Origin: Gimesia algae
GTDB taxonomy: Bacteria; Planctomycetota; Planctomycetia; Planctomycetales; Planctomycetaceae
Reading direction: 5' to 3'
Assembly: GCF_007746795.1 (NCBI RefSeq)
Contig: NZ_CP036343.1
Span: forward strand, 7,569,029 to 7,633,028
DNA length: 64,000 nucleotides
Shown here: in pieces, positions 19,204 to 27,798 of the stretch
How positions within the stretch are numbered: the first letter of the stretch is position 1
How the letters are laid out: the number at the start of each line of letters is the position of its first letter
Made by a program: the position numbers and the translations under genes
The notes under the pieces: generated by a model
Database searches by the model: none
The model's input: the letters and a program-made list of their open reading frames with translations, nothing else
What the model was told of the DNA's origin: nothing

Positions 19204-21237
19204 TCAGTATGGGAGAGTGGAGATCGACAGTGTTTCGCGCGGGTAATAGTGGATCGTTCCATTTTCGGTTCCCACGAATAAATCGATCACGCCACGACCA
19301 AAGTCAACCGGCGCGGGAGAGCAGGAATGAATGCCCAACCCGATTCGTTTTCCATGAAAATCGAGCTGTTTGACATAATCAAAGACCGGTTCAGCGTTAC
19401 TGCCGATGTTACGTAAAAACAGTACCGAAGCCTGTCGCGTCAGTAAATAACCACTGGGCAGATAGGATATCTTCGAAGCAGGGAACGACAGGCCACGGGA
19501 TGCGCCGATCAAGAGATCAATTTTCCCATCCTGATCCCAATCATGGGCCACCAGCTTGGCGCGTCCGGTCTGGCCGGCGGCTTCATCCACATTGGCGGTA
19601 ATCGGCGAACCATCTTTTAACTTCAATAATTCGCCACGCTCAACATTCTGATTGTCGATCCGCCAGAACTGTCGTAACAGGTTCTGCTCGTCCAGGGCAA
19701 TCAGACAGAGACGATCCTGGATGCCCCAGTCTGTGATGGCTGGCTGACTTCGCCAGGCGAGATGCATCTGCAGGCCATCACAATACAGGGGCTTCGGCTC
19801 TGAGAACGCAATTGCGGTGCCCGACGGCTCCTGCAGTAACAGCATGTAATCTGCCATGATGCTGTTCAAAATCACGTCCAGTCGCCCGTCGCCGTTCCAG
19901 TCATAAAGGGTCGGGCAGGTATAGCCCCACATCCCCTCGCCGGGCCCCTGGATCGAACCGCGGTAACCGGCTTTGATGTCCAGCGGTTTGCCTCCCACTG
20001 AAACCGACTGAGGCTGATCGAACTCGACACACGTCTGATCGCCGATATTTTTGACAAACAAGAGTTGCCCCGCGTCATTACCCACAATCAGATCCGTCAG
20101 ACCATCGCCGTCCACATCTCCCGGACTGATGACAGGCAATTCTCCCAGACAGAGGTGTGCGTCTTCTCTCATCACGGGATGGGGTGATTCATAAATCGGT
20201 GAACCATTCGAAGTGAGCTGGCCGGAACAGGGGTAGAACCAGACCCGCCCCGTGTCACCGACGATCAGATGAGAACGTCCCGTTTCCGGATCAGGAACGG
20301 CACACAGATTCGCATTAATCACGGGATGCCGTAATCCGACATGGTTCTGGTCGTTGACCAGTTTTTGCAGGGAGAGGCTGCCGGTCTGCGGATCGATCTC
20401 GAAGTAGCGGAACACACCCAGTTTTTCACTGGTCACCAGTGCCGGCGGCTGGTCTGCTCCCGGATTGACAATCGCCATGCCTCCCAGGTTAAACAGGAAT
20501 TCTCCGGGCCCCTGCCCCACACGTGAAACGGTTTCCACATGTTTCAGGTTCAATGAATCAAATTTGGCGTGGTACAACTGGCGACGTGTAATATTGCCGC
20601 GCCAGAAACCGGCACCATCGTAAGGAATGTAAGAAGCCGCATGATGATCGCCGGGCGGACGGTAACTGTTTCCATCGGCTATCGAAAAATAAACGTTGAA
20701 GTGTCCCTGCGAGTCAATAAACCCGGCCAGTGCCCGCCCCATGCCGCCAGGCAGATCCAGCTCTGGTGAGAGCGCCTGCTGCTGAAATTCTTTTTTATCG
20801 CGATCAAATCTGCAGAGGCGAATTTTCTTTCCCGCTGCAAACAGGCCGTAGATCGTTTTATCGGGACCTGTAAAAACCGTCCCGTTCAACGCGGAGCCTG
20901 TGATTTTGACCGGCTTCCCATAGCGGGGCGCGCCATGGTCGTCAAAGCCTCGAAACGGAAACAGCCTGTCGGGGAATACAAACAGGTCATAAGGACCCGA
21001 TCCAAACACATCGGCTGCACCCACGACGATGGATCGATAATCTTCCCCCCTGCCAAGTTGCCCGTACTGCCGTTTTTTGGAAACGGGAATCGGCTGCGCG
21101 GGAGTAAAATAACCTGCGTCTGGAGCGGCCGCTGGTCTCTGATCGCCTCCTGCAGTTGATTTCAGTTCGCGGTCCCAAATGGAAAAGCACAGTAATACGA
21201 GTAAGGCTGAAGTGATAAACTTTGATGTCCACGGCAT
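19204..21237 (-). CDS. Secreted FG-GAP/VCBS repeat protein
   Basis: A 677-residue exported protein with an N-terminal hydrophobic segment (about 8-24). It forms a beta-propeller-like chain of FG-GAP repeats carrying calcium-binding DxDxDGxxD loops: GDVDGDGLTDLIVGN (about 375), YDWNGDGRLDVILN (about 450) and HDWDQDGKIDLLIG (about 575). Repeats of this type are extracellular and bind calcium and ligands. It is the last gene of a leftward unit after the DUF1559 and lipoprotein genes. The 33-base gap to the lipoprotein gene supports cotranscription. Function beyond surface binding cannot be assigned. Confidence 0.85.
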   Translation of the reverse strand: MPWTSKFITSALLVLLCFSIWDRELKSTAGGDQRPAAAPDAGYFTPAQPIPVSKKRQYGQLGRGEDYRSIVVGAADVFGSGPYDLFVFPDRLFPFRGFDDHGAPRYGKPVKITGSALNGTVFTGPDKTIYGLFAAGKKIRLCRFDRDKKEFQQQALSPELDLPGGMGRALAGFIDSQGHFNVYFSIADGNSYRPPGDHHAASYIPYDGAGFWRGNITRRQLYHAKFDSLNLKHVETVSRVGQGPGEFLFNLGGMAIVNPGADQPPALVTSEKLGVFRYFEIDPQTGSLSLQKLVNDQNHVGLRHPVINANLCAVPDPETGRSHLIVGDTGRVWFYPCSGQLTSNGSPIYESPHPVMREDAHLCLGELPVISPGDVDGDGLTDLIVGNDAGQLLFVKNIGDQTCVEFDQPQSVSVGGKPLDIKAGYRGSIQGPGEGMWGYTCPTLYDWNGDGRLDVILNSIMADYMLLLQEPSGTAIAFSEPKPLYCDGLQMHLAWRSQPAITDWGIQDRLCLIALDEQNLLRQFWRIDNQNVERGELLKLKDGSPITANVDEAAGQTGRAKLVAHDWDQDGKIDLLIGASRGLSFPASKISYLPSGYLLTRQASVLFLRNIGSNAEPVFDYVKQLDFHGKRIGLGIHSCSPAPVDFGRGVIDLFVGTENGTIHYYPRETLSISTLPY

Positions 21238-21270
21238 AAGTCGTTCCTTGCTGCGTATCTGAATTTCACT

Positions 21271-21684
21271 TTACCTGGTTTGCAGGTCAAAACTGATATC
21301 GTTCTCTCCTGCTTTGACGTCTGCCTTCAGAATCGAATTTTTTCGATATTTTTCCGGCACCACTTCCTTTACCTTCGGGGCCTCCGGATCGGAATCATCA
21401 ACGGGAGGAGTACTGATGATGACAGTATGCTGGCCCACCTTCGCCCCCATGGTGGGATACACATACATCAATTCATATCGTCCATCCTTGTCCGTCAGAG
21501 ATTGCGAGCCGCGACCTTCCTCAGGGGTATACTGCACCAGCACTCCTGCCAGTGGCGCGCTGTCCAACGTGACCAGTCCTTTCACGCGGCCCAGATCCGG
21601 TTGATCATCCGGCCGGGAACTGCATGCGGAAATGAACAGGCTCGGCAGGAGGACGAACAGAGCTGTTTTCAATCTTCTTCTCAT
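21271..21684 (-). CDS. Small lipoprotein with carboxypeptidase-regulatory-like fold
   Basis: A 137-residue lipoprotein: hydrophobic leader and lipobox ISAC (lipidated Cys at about 21), then a transthyretin-like beta-sandwich (VKGLVTLDSAPLAGVLVQYTP to DKDGRYELMYV). This is a standard planctomycete small lipoprotein that accompanies DUF1559 genes. It is expected on the periplasmic face of a membrane. It sits between the DUF1559 gene (93 bases upstream) and the FG-GAP gene. The role is unknown. Confidence 0.85.
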   Translation of the reverse strand: MRRRLKTALFVLLPSLFISACSSRPDDQPDLGRVKGLVTLDSAPLAGVLVQYTPEEGRGSQSLTDKDGRYELMYVYPTMGAKVGQHTVIISTPPVDDSDPEAPKVKEVVPEKYRKNSILKADVKAGENDISFDLQTR

Positions 21685-21777
21685 AGATGCGCCTGCTGTG
21701 ATTGAGATTGTTTTTGTACGAGAGTGATTGTGAACGCCAAACCAGTGAAGTGAATTTCTGCAGCACTGGCTCGTCGA

Positions 21778-22719
21778 TTACTCGATGTTGGCAATTTTAC
21801 CATCATTTCCTGTCGCAATCGCAGACAGTTTGTCCTGGTCCATATTCTCACTGATAAACTGAACCCGTCCATCAATGAATAAAAAGTGAGCGCCGCCGGT
21901 ATGCTGACTGGCAAACGCATTCACGGAGCCGCCGTTCACGGCGTAAGACGATCCGGTCGGTGCCAACTGCCCGACCACATTGGCTGCGCGGACATCAGGG
22001 GCAATCCCCACCCAGACAGCTCCATAGTATTCCCCTGCGACCTGGGTGGTTAAGGTTCCGTCAATATCGCGTCGATACTTTTCGCCAATCGCAAAGGTGT
22101 TGCTCGAACCATCGATAAAATCGCGCAACCGCGTTACATGTTTTGTTCCGTCAACAAAAATGGCTTTGAAACCTGTCGTAGCATCAACTCCGGTCCAGTC
22201 GATGCCTGCGACACCCGCATAGTTTGATTTGGCATGTCCTCCGGAAACGCGGCCTGGATTAATCGACGGATCGGTTGCCGTCGGGCAGATGTAAACGGGA
22301 ATGGCTGTCTTTTGCAAATCGGCACTGCCCACCGTCGTAGCGGCCTGTGTTCCGGAAGGAACGCTGCACACAGCCTGTTTAATCTGGCCGACACCGAGTT
22401 GATTATACAGATTCGACTGATCAATAAACGGCAGGATAAAAGCGCCCCAGCCCCAGCCATTATTAGCAGCATCCACCGACGAGCAACTGTTGCTCGGATC
22501 GCCACAGTATCCGGGAGGAAACACACGATGCGTTTCATGATAATTGTGAATTGCCAGGCCCAGTTGTTTCAGATTGTTTTTGCAGGTACTGCGGCGGGCG
22601 GCTTCCCGCGCCTGTTGGACGGCCGGTAACAGGAGCGCAATCAGAATGGCAATGATGGCAATCACCACCAGTAACTCAATCAGGGTAAAGCCACGAACTC
22701 TGACGTGATGACGTTGCAT
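21778..22719 (-). CDS. DUF1559 prepilin-like protein
   Basis: A 313-residue protein of the huge planctomycete DUF1559 family. The prepilin cleavage site G|FTLIELLVVIAIIAILIALLLPAVQQAREAARR is at residues 10-40 (written here only as its features: a glycine, then a FTLIEL start and a long hydrophobic helix). It is followed by NNLKQLGLAIHNYHE, and the C-terminus shows the FLFIDGRVQFI strand near residue 280. These proteins are thought to be processed like pilins and sit at the cell surface. It is the first gene of the leftward unit with the lipoprotein and FG-GAP genes. Confidence 0.93.
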   Translation of the reverse strand: MQRHHVRVRGFTLIELLVVIAIIAILIALLLPAVQQAREAARRSTCKNNLKQLGLAIHNYHETHRVFPPGYCGDPSNSCSSVDAANNGWGWGAFILPFIDQSNLYNQLGVGQIKQAVCSVPSGTQAATTVGSADLQKTAIPVYICPTATDPSINPGRVSGGHAKSNYAGVAGIDWTGVDATTGFKAIFVDGTKHVTRLRDFIDGSSNTFAIGEKYRRDIDGTLTTQVAGEYYGAVWVGIAPDVRAANVVGQLAPTGSSYAVNGGSVNAFASQHTGGAHFLFIDGRVQFISENMDQDKLSAIATGNDGKIANIE

Positions 22720-23158
22720 GAGACTCGTCCTTTCGCATTCTAGAAATGCATGTTCGGCAGAAGTGTGGGGATGCTGAATCGCAAAGAATGGGGCTCTGAT
22801 TCTTACCTGGATACTTCTGCCAGAATCAAGGCAAGCAGTAAGCCATCATTAAAGTCTATAGACTTTGTCACGCCATTCAAAGAAAAATCCTTAGATTTTT
22901 CTGTACGATATACACCCTGACACATCATGACTTCCTGTGATAAAATCATATTATTGGCTGGGAACATCTAAGTATCAGACGTTTCAGGCAGAGAATGACA
23001 ACGGACTTTTTCCGCATCTGACAGTCTGACGCAGTAAAAATGTAAACAAAATACCTGTCAACAAGCGACTTTCTCAGTATCATGGGTACCAATGAAAAGT
23101 TTGATGGTTATTGCTGATGGGAAATACCCGACTCAGCCAGCTCAGGTTCAGAGAGTTA
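22720..23158. other. Divergent intergenic region
   Basis: About 440 bases between the diverging DUF1559 and GntR-type genes, A+T-rich, with no gene I can support. A small inverted repeat, TCTATAGA-like, occurs near 22855-22864. Promoters for both sides must lie here. Confidence 0.5.
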
Positions 23159-23854
23159 ATGCGAAAGCCGACTTCAGAAAAAAATCAGTCCGAGATCGCT
23201 TATGAAGTATTGCGACAGAAACTGTTAAACAGAGAGTTTGCGCCGGGTGCCCGCGTGCGTTATGGCCCTTTGGGGGACGAAATCGGCATGAGCGCCACAC
23301 CCGTGCGCGAAGCGATCGGGCGACTGGCCAGCGAAGGACTGATCGAACTGGTGCCGCAACTGGGCGCCGTCGTGAAACGGCCGACCCTGACGGACACAAC
23401 CGAGCTGTACGAAATGCGGGAAGCCATCGAACCTTATGCCGCCGCGAAGGCTTCGCAACTGATCGCTGCCCGGCAGCTAAAATCGTTGCAGACGACCGTC
23501 AATACGATGAAAAAGCTGCACGACTCGATGATAGCAGGCAAAAAACGGGGACAGGATATTGCTGCCCGGTTCGACAAGTCTGACCTGAAGTTTCACCAGA
23601 CAATCATGAACGCGGTCAACAACCAGCGGATGCTGACCGTCATCGGCGACTTTCATTTGCTGACAGAAATTATCGGTGCGGCACGGCACAGTTACAGCCA
23701 GGAAGTCTTGAAGATGACCATTGACGATCACACGGCGATTCTCAAGGGACTCAACAGGCGAAACGCGGAACAGACCAGTAAGGCGATGCTGGCCCACATT
23801 CAAAACAGCCGCCGACTCACATTAAGTCGGCTCCAGGACGAATGCTCGAAATAA
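23159..23854 (+). CDS. GntR-family transcription regulator, FadR/FCD type
   Basis: A winged-helix regulator (about residues 10-75: AYEVLRQKLL to MSATPVREAIGRLASEGLIE) joined to an all-helical FCD ligand-binding domain (about 85-220). The FCD domain shows the expected acidic/histidine residues for a metal and ligand (ELYEMREAIE, then FHQTIMNA and DDHTAIL). FCD regulators sense small organic acids or sugars. Earlier in-frame starts exist (23111 TTG, 23117 ATG); I prefer 23159, which has AGAGAG upstream and gives a normal-length N-terminus. It faces the attachment site of the prophage; its target genes are unknown. Confidence 0.88.
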   Translation: MRKPTSEKNQSEIAYEVLRQKLLNREFAPGARVRYGPLGDEIGMSATPVREAIGRLASEGLIELVPQLGAVVKRPTLTDTTELYEMREAIEPYAAAKASQLIAARQLKSLQTTVNTMKKLHDSMIAGKKRGQDIAARFDKSDLKFHQTIMNAVNNQRMLTVIGDFHLLTEIIGAARHSYSQEVLKMTIDDHTAILKGLNRRNAEQTSKAMLAHIQNSRRLTLSRLQDECSK

Positions 23855-23884
23855 TCCAGCCCCCTGTTATTTCAGGACCACAAT

Positions 23885-23926
23885 AAAAAAAGGACTCAGA
23901 GCCGAAATGCTCTGAGTCCTTTTTTA
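23885..23926. terminator. Bidirectional terminator
   Basis: AGGACTCAGAG pairs with CTCTGAGTCCT, with an A-run before and a T-run after. It serves the GntR-type gene and the original leftward tRNA gene. Confidence 0.9.
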
Positions 23927-23931
23927 TTCAA

Positions 23932-24011
23932 TGCCCAAGAGAGGATTCGAACCTCCACATCCATTACAGATACTAGAACCTGAATCTAGTCACATGACCC
24001 ATTCTCCCGGC
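23932..24011 (-). pseudogene. tRNA-Leu(CAG) remnant, left attachment site of the prophage
   Basis: Read leftward, the 3' two thirds match a class II tRNA-Leu well: anticodon arm CTAGA-TTCAGGT-TCTAG with anticodon CAG, a long variable arm, a T-arm GGAGG-TTCGAAT-CCTCT and discriminator A. The 5' part does not. The acceptor strand has two mismatches (positions 4 and 7) plus two G-U pairs with the 3' strand, and the D-arm is about five bases short. The 3' side abuts host DNA and the terminator; the 5' side abuts prophage-like DNA. This is what is left when an element integrates in a tRNA 3' end. The core of identity should run about 23932-23990. Confidence 0.65.
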
Positions 24012-24026
24012 ATTTCCCAGCCTGAA

Positions 24027-24046
24027 TTATTTCCTGAGAAATATTA
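24027..24046. promoter_or_regulatory. Dispersed prophage palindrome, copy 1
   Basis: ATTATTTCCTGAGAAATATT, a near-palindrome with the core ATTTCCTGAGAAAT, lies 16 bases from the tRNA remnant and about 50 bases before the first rightward gene. It matches five other copies in the prophage. Confidence 0.7.
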
Positions 24047-24097
24047 TTCTGGGCCGAAAACAGTTGATCAGTGCGCCCGCTTTGGTAGGCTGTCAGG

Positions 24098-24400
24098 ATG
24101 AAAAGCATCATCCTGATTTTGCTGATTTTCGCGGGCTGCTCTGAACATTCGGCGCGGGCCGTCCCCCTGGATGCCAGCCCGGAAGTAGATCCGGAAACAG
24201 GCGGACTGAGCTGGTCCGTCATCGACCGCATGGAAGAGCATTTCGGCGATCGCGTATCAATTGAGGACCTGGGAGAATTCGACGATGGCGAGCATTACCA
24301 GGTAATTCATTCTGGCATCCCTTACCTGGTCGTGTATGATGTCGAGCTGGACAAAATCAAATCAGTTTCCAAAGCAGGCACGCAGGGAGAAGACCGTTGA
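24098..24400 (+). CDS. Small lipoprotein, unknown
   Basis: A 100-residue protein with a short hydrophobic leader and lipobox IFAGC, so a lipoprotein whose mature chain starts at about Cys 14. The remainder is acidic and mixed alpha/beta (VIDRMEEHFGDRVSIEDLGE, then HYQVIHSGIPYLVVYDV). No family is recognised. It is the first of four rightward genes between the attachment site and the leftward phage genes. Its stop codon overlaps the start of the next gene, which indicates cotranslation. It could be a phage accessory gene expressed in the lysogen, with the palindrome upstream as operator. Confidence 0.6.
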   Translation: MKSIILILLIFAGCSEHSARAVPLDASPEVDPETGGLSWSVIDRMEEHFGDRVSIEDLGEFDDGEHYQVIHSGIPYLVVYDVELDKIKSVSKAGTQGEDR

Positions 24401-24819
24401 AAAAGAATCAGAAAGCGGGCTGTGCGTTTCTGGGTGGTGGCTGTCTCGTAATATTCTGCATCGGCGGCGGCATCCTCTTGGTTTTAGCAATCGGAATCAG
24501 CAATATGGAATCACCCCAGAATGCAAACCCACAGCCAGCGACTGCCGAAAAATCTGATTACACCTGGAAAGAAGATCACAGCATCCCAGGAATCAAGCGC
24601 AGCCTGGTGGTCTTTCTGGACGGGAAAGTGTCAGAGGAACGACTGAGAGAAATTGCCCTGGAACTGAAGTCCAAAGAAACCCGATCCTATGAAAGAACAT
24701 TCATTGTTTACCTGCTGCCTGGCATGAAAGAAAATGAAGGGGCCTGGGCGACAACACACTTTGACCCAGATTTAAAGATTGACATTTTGGATTTCATGGC
24801 ACCGCCTGACCAGAACTGA
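24397..24819 (+). CDS. Small membrane protein, unknown
   Basis: A 140-residue protein starting with TTG at the overlap with the preceding stop codon. A glycine-rich membrane segment (about residues 8-32, including GGGCLVIFCIGGGILLVLAIG) is followed by a soluble domain with alternating charged and hydrophobic residues (SLVVFLDGKVSEERLREIALELK). The hydrophobic segment with only a few positive charges before it suggests an inner-membrane anchor with the domain outside. No homologue is recognised. It belongs to the rightward group near the attachment site. Confidence 0.6.
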   Translation: MKKNQKAGCAFLGGGCLVIFCIGGGILLVLAIGISNMESPQNANPQPATAEKSDYTWKEDHSIPGIKRSLVVFLDGKVSEERLREIALELKSKETRSYERTFIVYLLPGMKENEGAWATTHFDPDLKIDILDFMAPPDQN

Positions 24820-24834
24820 AAGAATTGCATTAAC

Positions 24835-25065
24835 ATGCTGGAACCAGAAACTGACCGAATCATGCTTGAAGAGTCGAAGACAGTCAGTCTCACCACTGAT
24901 GGTGATTCAAAAACGCTGCTGGATTTGATGTCCCTGAATGGCAGAAGAATTTCAGATGTGCGGATTGACCCGCTGGCAAATGGCAAGTTTGAAGTCCAGA
25001 TCCAACTGGCAGAAGAATCGCTGCCAGTCTTTGAGACTCTTAATCAACAGGGTGACAGAGTATGA
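24835..25065 (+). CDS. Small protein, unknown
   Basis: A 76-residue acidic protein without a signal peptide. It has a beta-rich pattern (DVRIDPLANGKFEVQIQL) but no recognised domain. The start is supported only weakly (GAAAG far upstream). The stop overlaps the next ATG (ATGA), so it is probably translated as part of the rightward group. Confidence 0.5.
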   Translation: MLEPETDRIMLEESKTVSLTTDGDSKTLLDLMSLNGRRISDVRIDPLANGKFEVQIQLAEESLPVFETLNQQGDRV

Positions 25066-25382
25066 GCGATGAAAAACAAAACTGCATCCCCTGCATTGGT
25101 GGCCCGACCCCTGGGAAATGGGAGCCCGGCGAACAGCTATACCTTCATGTCGAAAATGATCATGGCGAACGTTTCACCTATCACCGAAAATCCTATGTTC
25201 TCTACGGGAATGGGGTTTATGCTTACGTTGATCCGGAAACGAGCACCGAAGAGGCTGCCCAGCAAGCATGGGAAGCCTACGGCGAGAAAATTCTTTCCAT
25301 CAGCAAAGACCTGAGCAGTGGAGAAATACGGACCCGTTTAGATGATCTTGCACGCGTCCAGAAAATCAGCATCTACCAGTAA
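25062..25382 (+). CDS. Small protein with CxxC, unknown
   Basis: A 106-residue protein, start overlapping the previous stop. An N-terminal CIPC pair (8-11) may bind a metal or be redox active. The middle looks like a beta-sheet (LYLHVENDHGERFTYHRKSYVLYGNGVYAYV), and the end is a helix pair. The four-gene group stops here and meets the leftward phage genes tail to tail with 10 bases between and no clear terminator. The function is unknown. Confidence 0.5.
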   Translation: MSDEKQNCIPCIGGPTPGKWEPGEQLYLHVENDHGERFTYHRKSYVLYGNGVYAYVDPETSTEEAAQQAWEAYGEKILSISKDLSSGEIRTRLDDLARVQKISIYQ

Positions 25383-25392
25383 GCGGTCGTTT

Positions 25393-26088
25393 TTACTTCG
25401 ATTCGTCCAGAATCATCTGATACAGATCGTTGTAGGATTCTTCGGTCGGGTAGTTGTGATACCCGTGACCGCCCTGTTTCTTGATCACTTCGAAGCGTTC
25501 TTTCCATTCGGCCTTGTGCTCACCAGCCAGCCATTTGACAGGCCAGTAAATCAGCCGATCCATCGGAAACCCCTGCTCGCGCCACCAGTCGATTGACAAT
25601 GTGCTGTAAACAATAAATTTAAGTCGAGGATATTCCTTCAGCACTTTTATCAGTTCGGCTTTACGGTTGGCTCTCCATGCTCTAGCGGTCTCGATATCCC
25701 AGTTCTGATCGTACAGGTGATACCACAGACCCGCGCCTAACACCTGATACTGCCAGCGAGGCTCTGCTGCGAATCCGTTTTTCTGCCACCATTCCGGCTT
25801 TGATACAACTTCTTCTTTATTCAAGCTGACATTTGAAACCATGTATTGATACCGGCAGTCGGCATGATCGTCGAGCAGTTCCCGCAGATTATTGTACTTC
25901 GTCTCTCCGAACTTCCCCCGCAGATCGACCATACGAAACCGCTCGTCAGCATCGCCGTTGATCAGATGGATTTTACTGCCATCGAAATCCGGCTTGGCAA
26001 TTTTCGCCGCATCGGCCAGCGTGTTCTCATGCCGCAGTTTCAACAGCATGTAAATGTGACAGACCCCAGTGAGTAAGATGTCTTGCAT
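25393..26088 (-). CDS. Unknown protein behind the methyltransferase-glycosyltransferase fusion
   Basis: A 231-residue protein with no signal peptide and no family that I recognise. It is rich in W and Y, and has a histidine- and aspartate-containing middle part (LIKVLKEYPRLKFIVYSTLSIDWWREQGFP) that suggests an alpha/beta fold. It starts in TAATG, sharing a base with the stop of the fusion gene, so the two products are made together. As the last gene of the phage's late operon next to the attachment site, it may be an accessory enzyme. A cytosolic partner of the modification enzyme is one possibility; I would not go further. Confidence 0.6.
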   Translation of the reverse strand: MQDILLTGVCHIYMLLKLRHENTLADAAKIAKPDFDGSKIHLINGDADERFRMVDLRGKFGETKYNNLRELLDDHADCRYQYMVSNVSLNKEEVVSKPEWWQKNGFAAEPRWQYQVLGAGLWYHLYDQNWDIETARAWRANRKAELIKVLKEYPRLKFIVYSTLSIDWWREQGFPMDRLIYWPVKWLAGEHKAEWKERFEVIKKQGGHGYHNYPTEESYNDLYQMILDESK

Positions 26089-27794
26089 TATTCCCCGCTT
26101 TTCAATTTGCGATTCGCTGCCAGAATGCCCCGCTCATAAAAGCCTTTGAACAAAGCCCAACCCTTTTCCATCCATCTGAAGGTTGGTTGATCTTTCCAAG
26201 GCTTGTCCGCATGCGCGAAGTGGAGCAGCTTCACATGATCCCAGTTCAGTTCAAAATAATCGTGATGCAGACACCAGTGACTGATATTCCAGTTGATATC
26301 TACGAAGTTCACCTCGTCCGGCCGTTGAGTGCCCCAGTAGTCATTCATCGGCACCTGGTCGCCAAAGGCAATCCGTTCGCCTTTGTAACTGCGTGCGTAC
26401 TCCTGACATTCCTGGTAGACCTGCTCGGACCGCTCGAATACGAACCACCCCGCGTTGAACGGGTACACGCCCGAGGGGCGATACTTGTTAATGTGGTCGG
26501 GCTCGTGTCCGATAGCGGATTGCATCATCGTCACCGACAGCGGCCTCAGGTTGATCAGATCCCGCAGACTGCTGAGGCAGAGCACATCCACATCGGTGTA
26601 ACACATCGGCCCTCTATGTGGCAGTCGCCACACCAGAAACTTATTCAGGTTCCATGCCATACGGGGGGAGTCGGTCGAGCTACGGTCGAATTCGAAATGT
26701 CCGAGCAGTTCCTTCGGATACCAGTCAACGTGAATTCCCATTGCGTTGACGATATCTTTTTGCTTCTGCGAAATCGGTTCGTACTCCACGACCGTAAAGC
26801 AGAATTCAATCTCGCCCTTTTCTTTCATCGACTGAATGAGACCGATAAATCCGGGAATGAAGTTCTCAGTCAATGTCGTCACGAACCTGTGCGGCTTGAT
26901 AATGAACCAGCTGGGGGAGCCTCTTTCATCGGGGGCGGTGTGGTAGATCTTCAACCCTCTGCGTCTGGCAAAGCGTGTGACCGCAACTTTCACGCCGTAG
27001 GTCAGGCTCTCTATGTCGCGTGTTGGCCACTCTTCCAGAGGTACTGGCTGATGTCCGGTCACGTCCAGGTCATAGCTGTTAATGAAGTCGTGACCGCAGA
27101 ACAGCCCGCCCGGTTTCACCTTGTCGTACCATAATTCCAGATCGTCTGAGATACCGTAGAAGCTGTGGTCAGCGTCAATATAGACGGCATCCAGTGAAGC
27201 GTCTTTGAACTTGTGCGAGGCATCCATGCTTGACATCTCGTGGAACTCAGCGCGGGGGACGTCCTGTCGCTGATCGAACCCGATGTCGACCAGGTGAATT
27301 TTCTCCCCCTGCCAGTGCTTCATGATCTGCTGTGAGAAGTTGCATTGAAATACACCGACTTCGGCAATCTCACCAGTTAGACCAAGTTGATTCAAATAGA
27401 TGCCCAGTTCATTACGGTACCTGAATGAAGGCATCACGAATGGCTTCGTGCTGGCGTCCATCGGCTTCTTGCCGGACCGCTCCAGAGTGTCGGCAGTAAA
27501 TTCACCGACTTCATCCTTATGAACGAAGTCCGTGTATTTCCCTGCTGGCCGTTTGGCTGGCTTTTGCGGTGCTGGTTTCTTTTCGGGAGCAGATTTCTGG
27601 ATCGCCACTTCAGGGGCTTCGATTTTAATTTCATTCCCCCAACCTTCACAGGTCGGACGACTCTTGATTATCGTGCTGATCTCATTGCCGTGTTTTCCGC
27701 AAAAGTAATTCCGCTTGTATGGCTTCCCAGTTTTTGGGTTTTTCAATGTGCAGGTCTGGCAGAGCTGCTGTTTCTGTCCGGTTGTCAGTGTCAT
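26088..27794 (-). CDS. SAM methyltransferase fused to a glycosyltransferase-like domain
   Basis: A 568-residue two-enzyme protein. An N-terminal Cys cluster (C12, C15, C32, C49) and a Lys/Pro-rich linker (to about 90) are followed by a class I methyltransferase of the Methyltransf_24 type. That domain has GEIAEVGVFQCN at about 141 for SAM binding, then LDAVYIDADHSFYGI and KPGGLFCGHDF. The C-terminal half resembles GT8-type glycosyltransferases: CYTDVDVLCL (DxD-like, near 390), NAGWFVFE, FGDQVPMNDYW and a closing LLHFAHADKPW. It overlaps its downstream neighbour by one base. It probably adds a methylated sugar to a phage or host surface molecule; the substrate is unknown. Position after the fibre genes suggests virion or receptor modification. 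Confidence 0.75.
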   Translation of the reverse strand: MTLTTGQKQQLCQTCTLKNPKTGKPYKRNYFCGKHGNEISTIIKSRPTCEGWGNEIKIEAPEVAIQKSAPEKKPAPQKPAKRPAGKYTDFVHKDEVGEFTADTLERSGKKPMDASTKPFVMPSFRYRNELGIYLNQLGLTGEIAEVGVFQCNFSQQIMKHWQGEKIHLVDIGFDQRQDVPRAEFHEMSSMDASHKFKDASLDAVYIDADHSFYGISDDLELWYDKVKPGGLFCGHDFINSYDLDVTGHQPVPLEEWPTRDIESLTYGVKVAVTRFARRRGLKIYHTAPDERGSPSWFIIKPHRFVTTLTENFIPGFIGLIQSMKEKGEIEFCFTVVEYEPISQKQKDIVNAMGIHVDWYPKELLGHFEFDRSSTDSPRMAWNLNKFLVWRLPHRGPMCYTDVDVLCLSSLRDLINLRPLSVTMMQSAIGHEPDHINKYRPSGVYPFNAGWFVFERSEQVYQECQEYARSYKGERIAFGDQVPMNDYWGTQRPDEVNFVDINWNISHWCLHHDYFELNWDHVKLLHFAHADKPWKDQPTFRWMEKGWALFKGFYERGILAANRKLKSGE

Positions 27795-27798
27795 GATT

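Noticed and set aside
23932..24011. Functional tRNA-Leu(CAG) gene
   Set aside because: The acceptor stem has two mismatches and two G-U pairs and the D-arm is short, so a working tRNA is doubtful; attachment-site remnant fits better.
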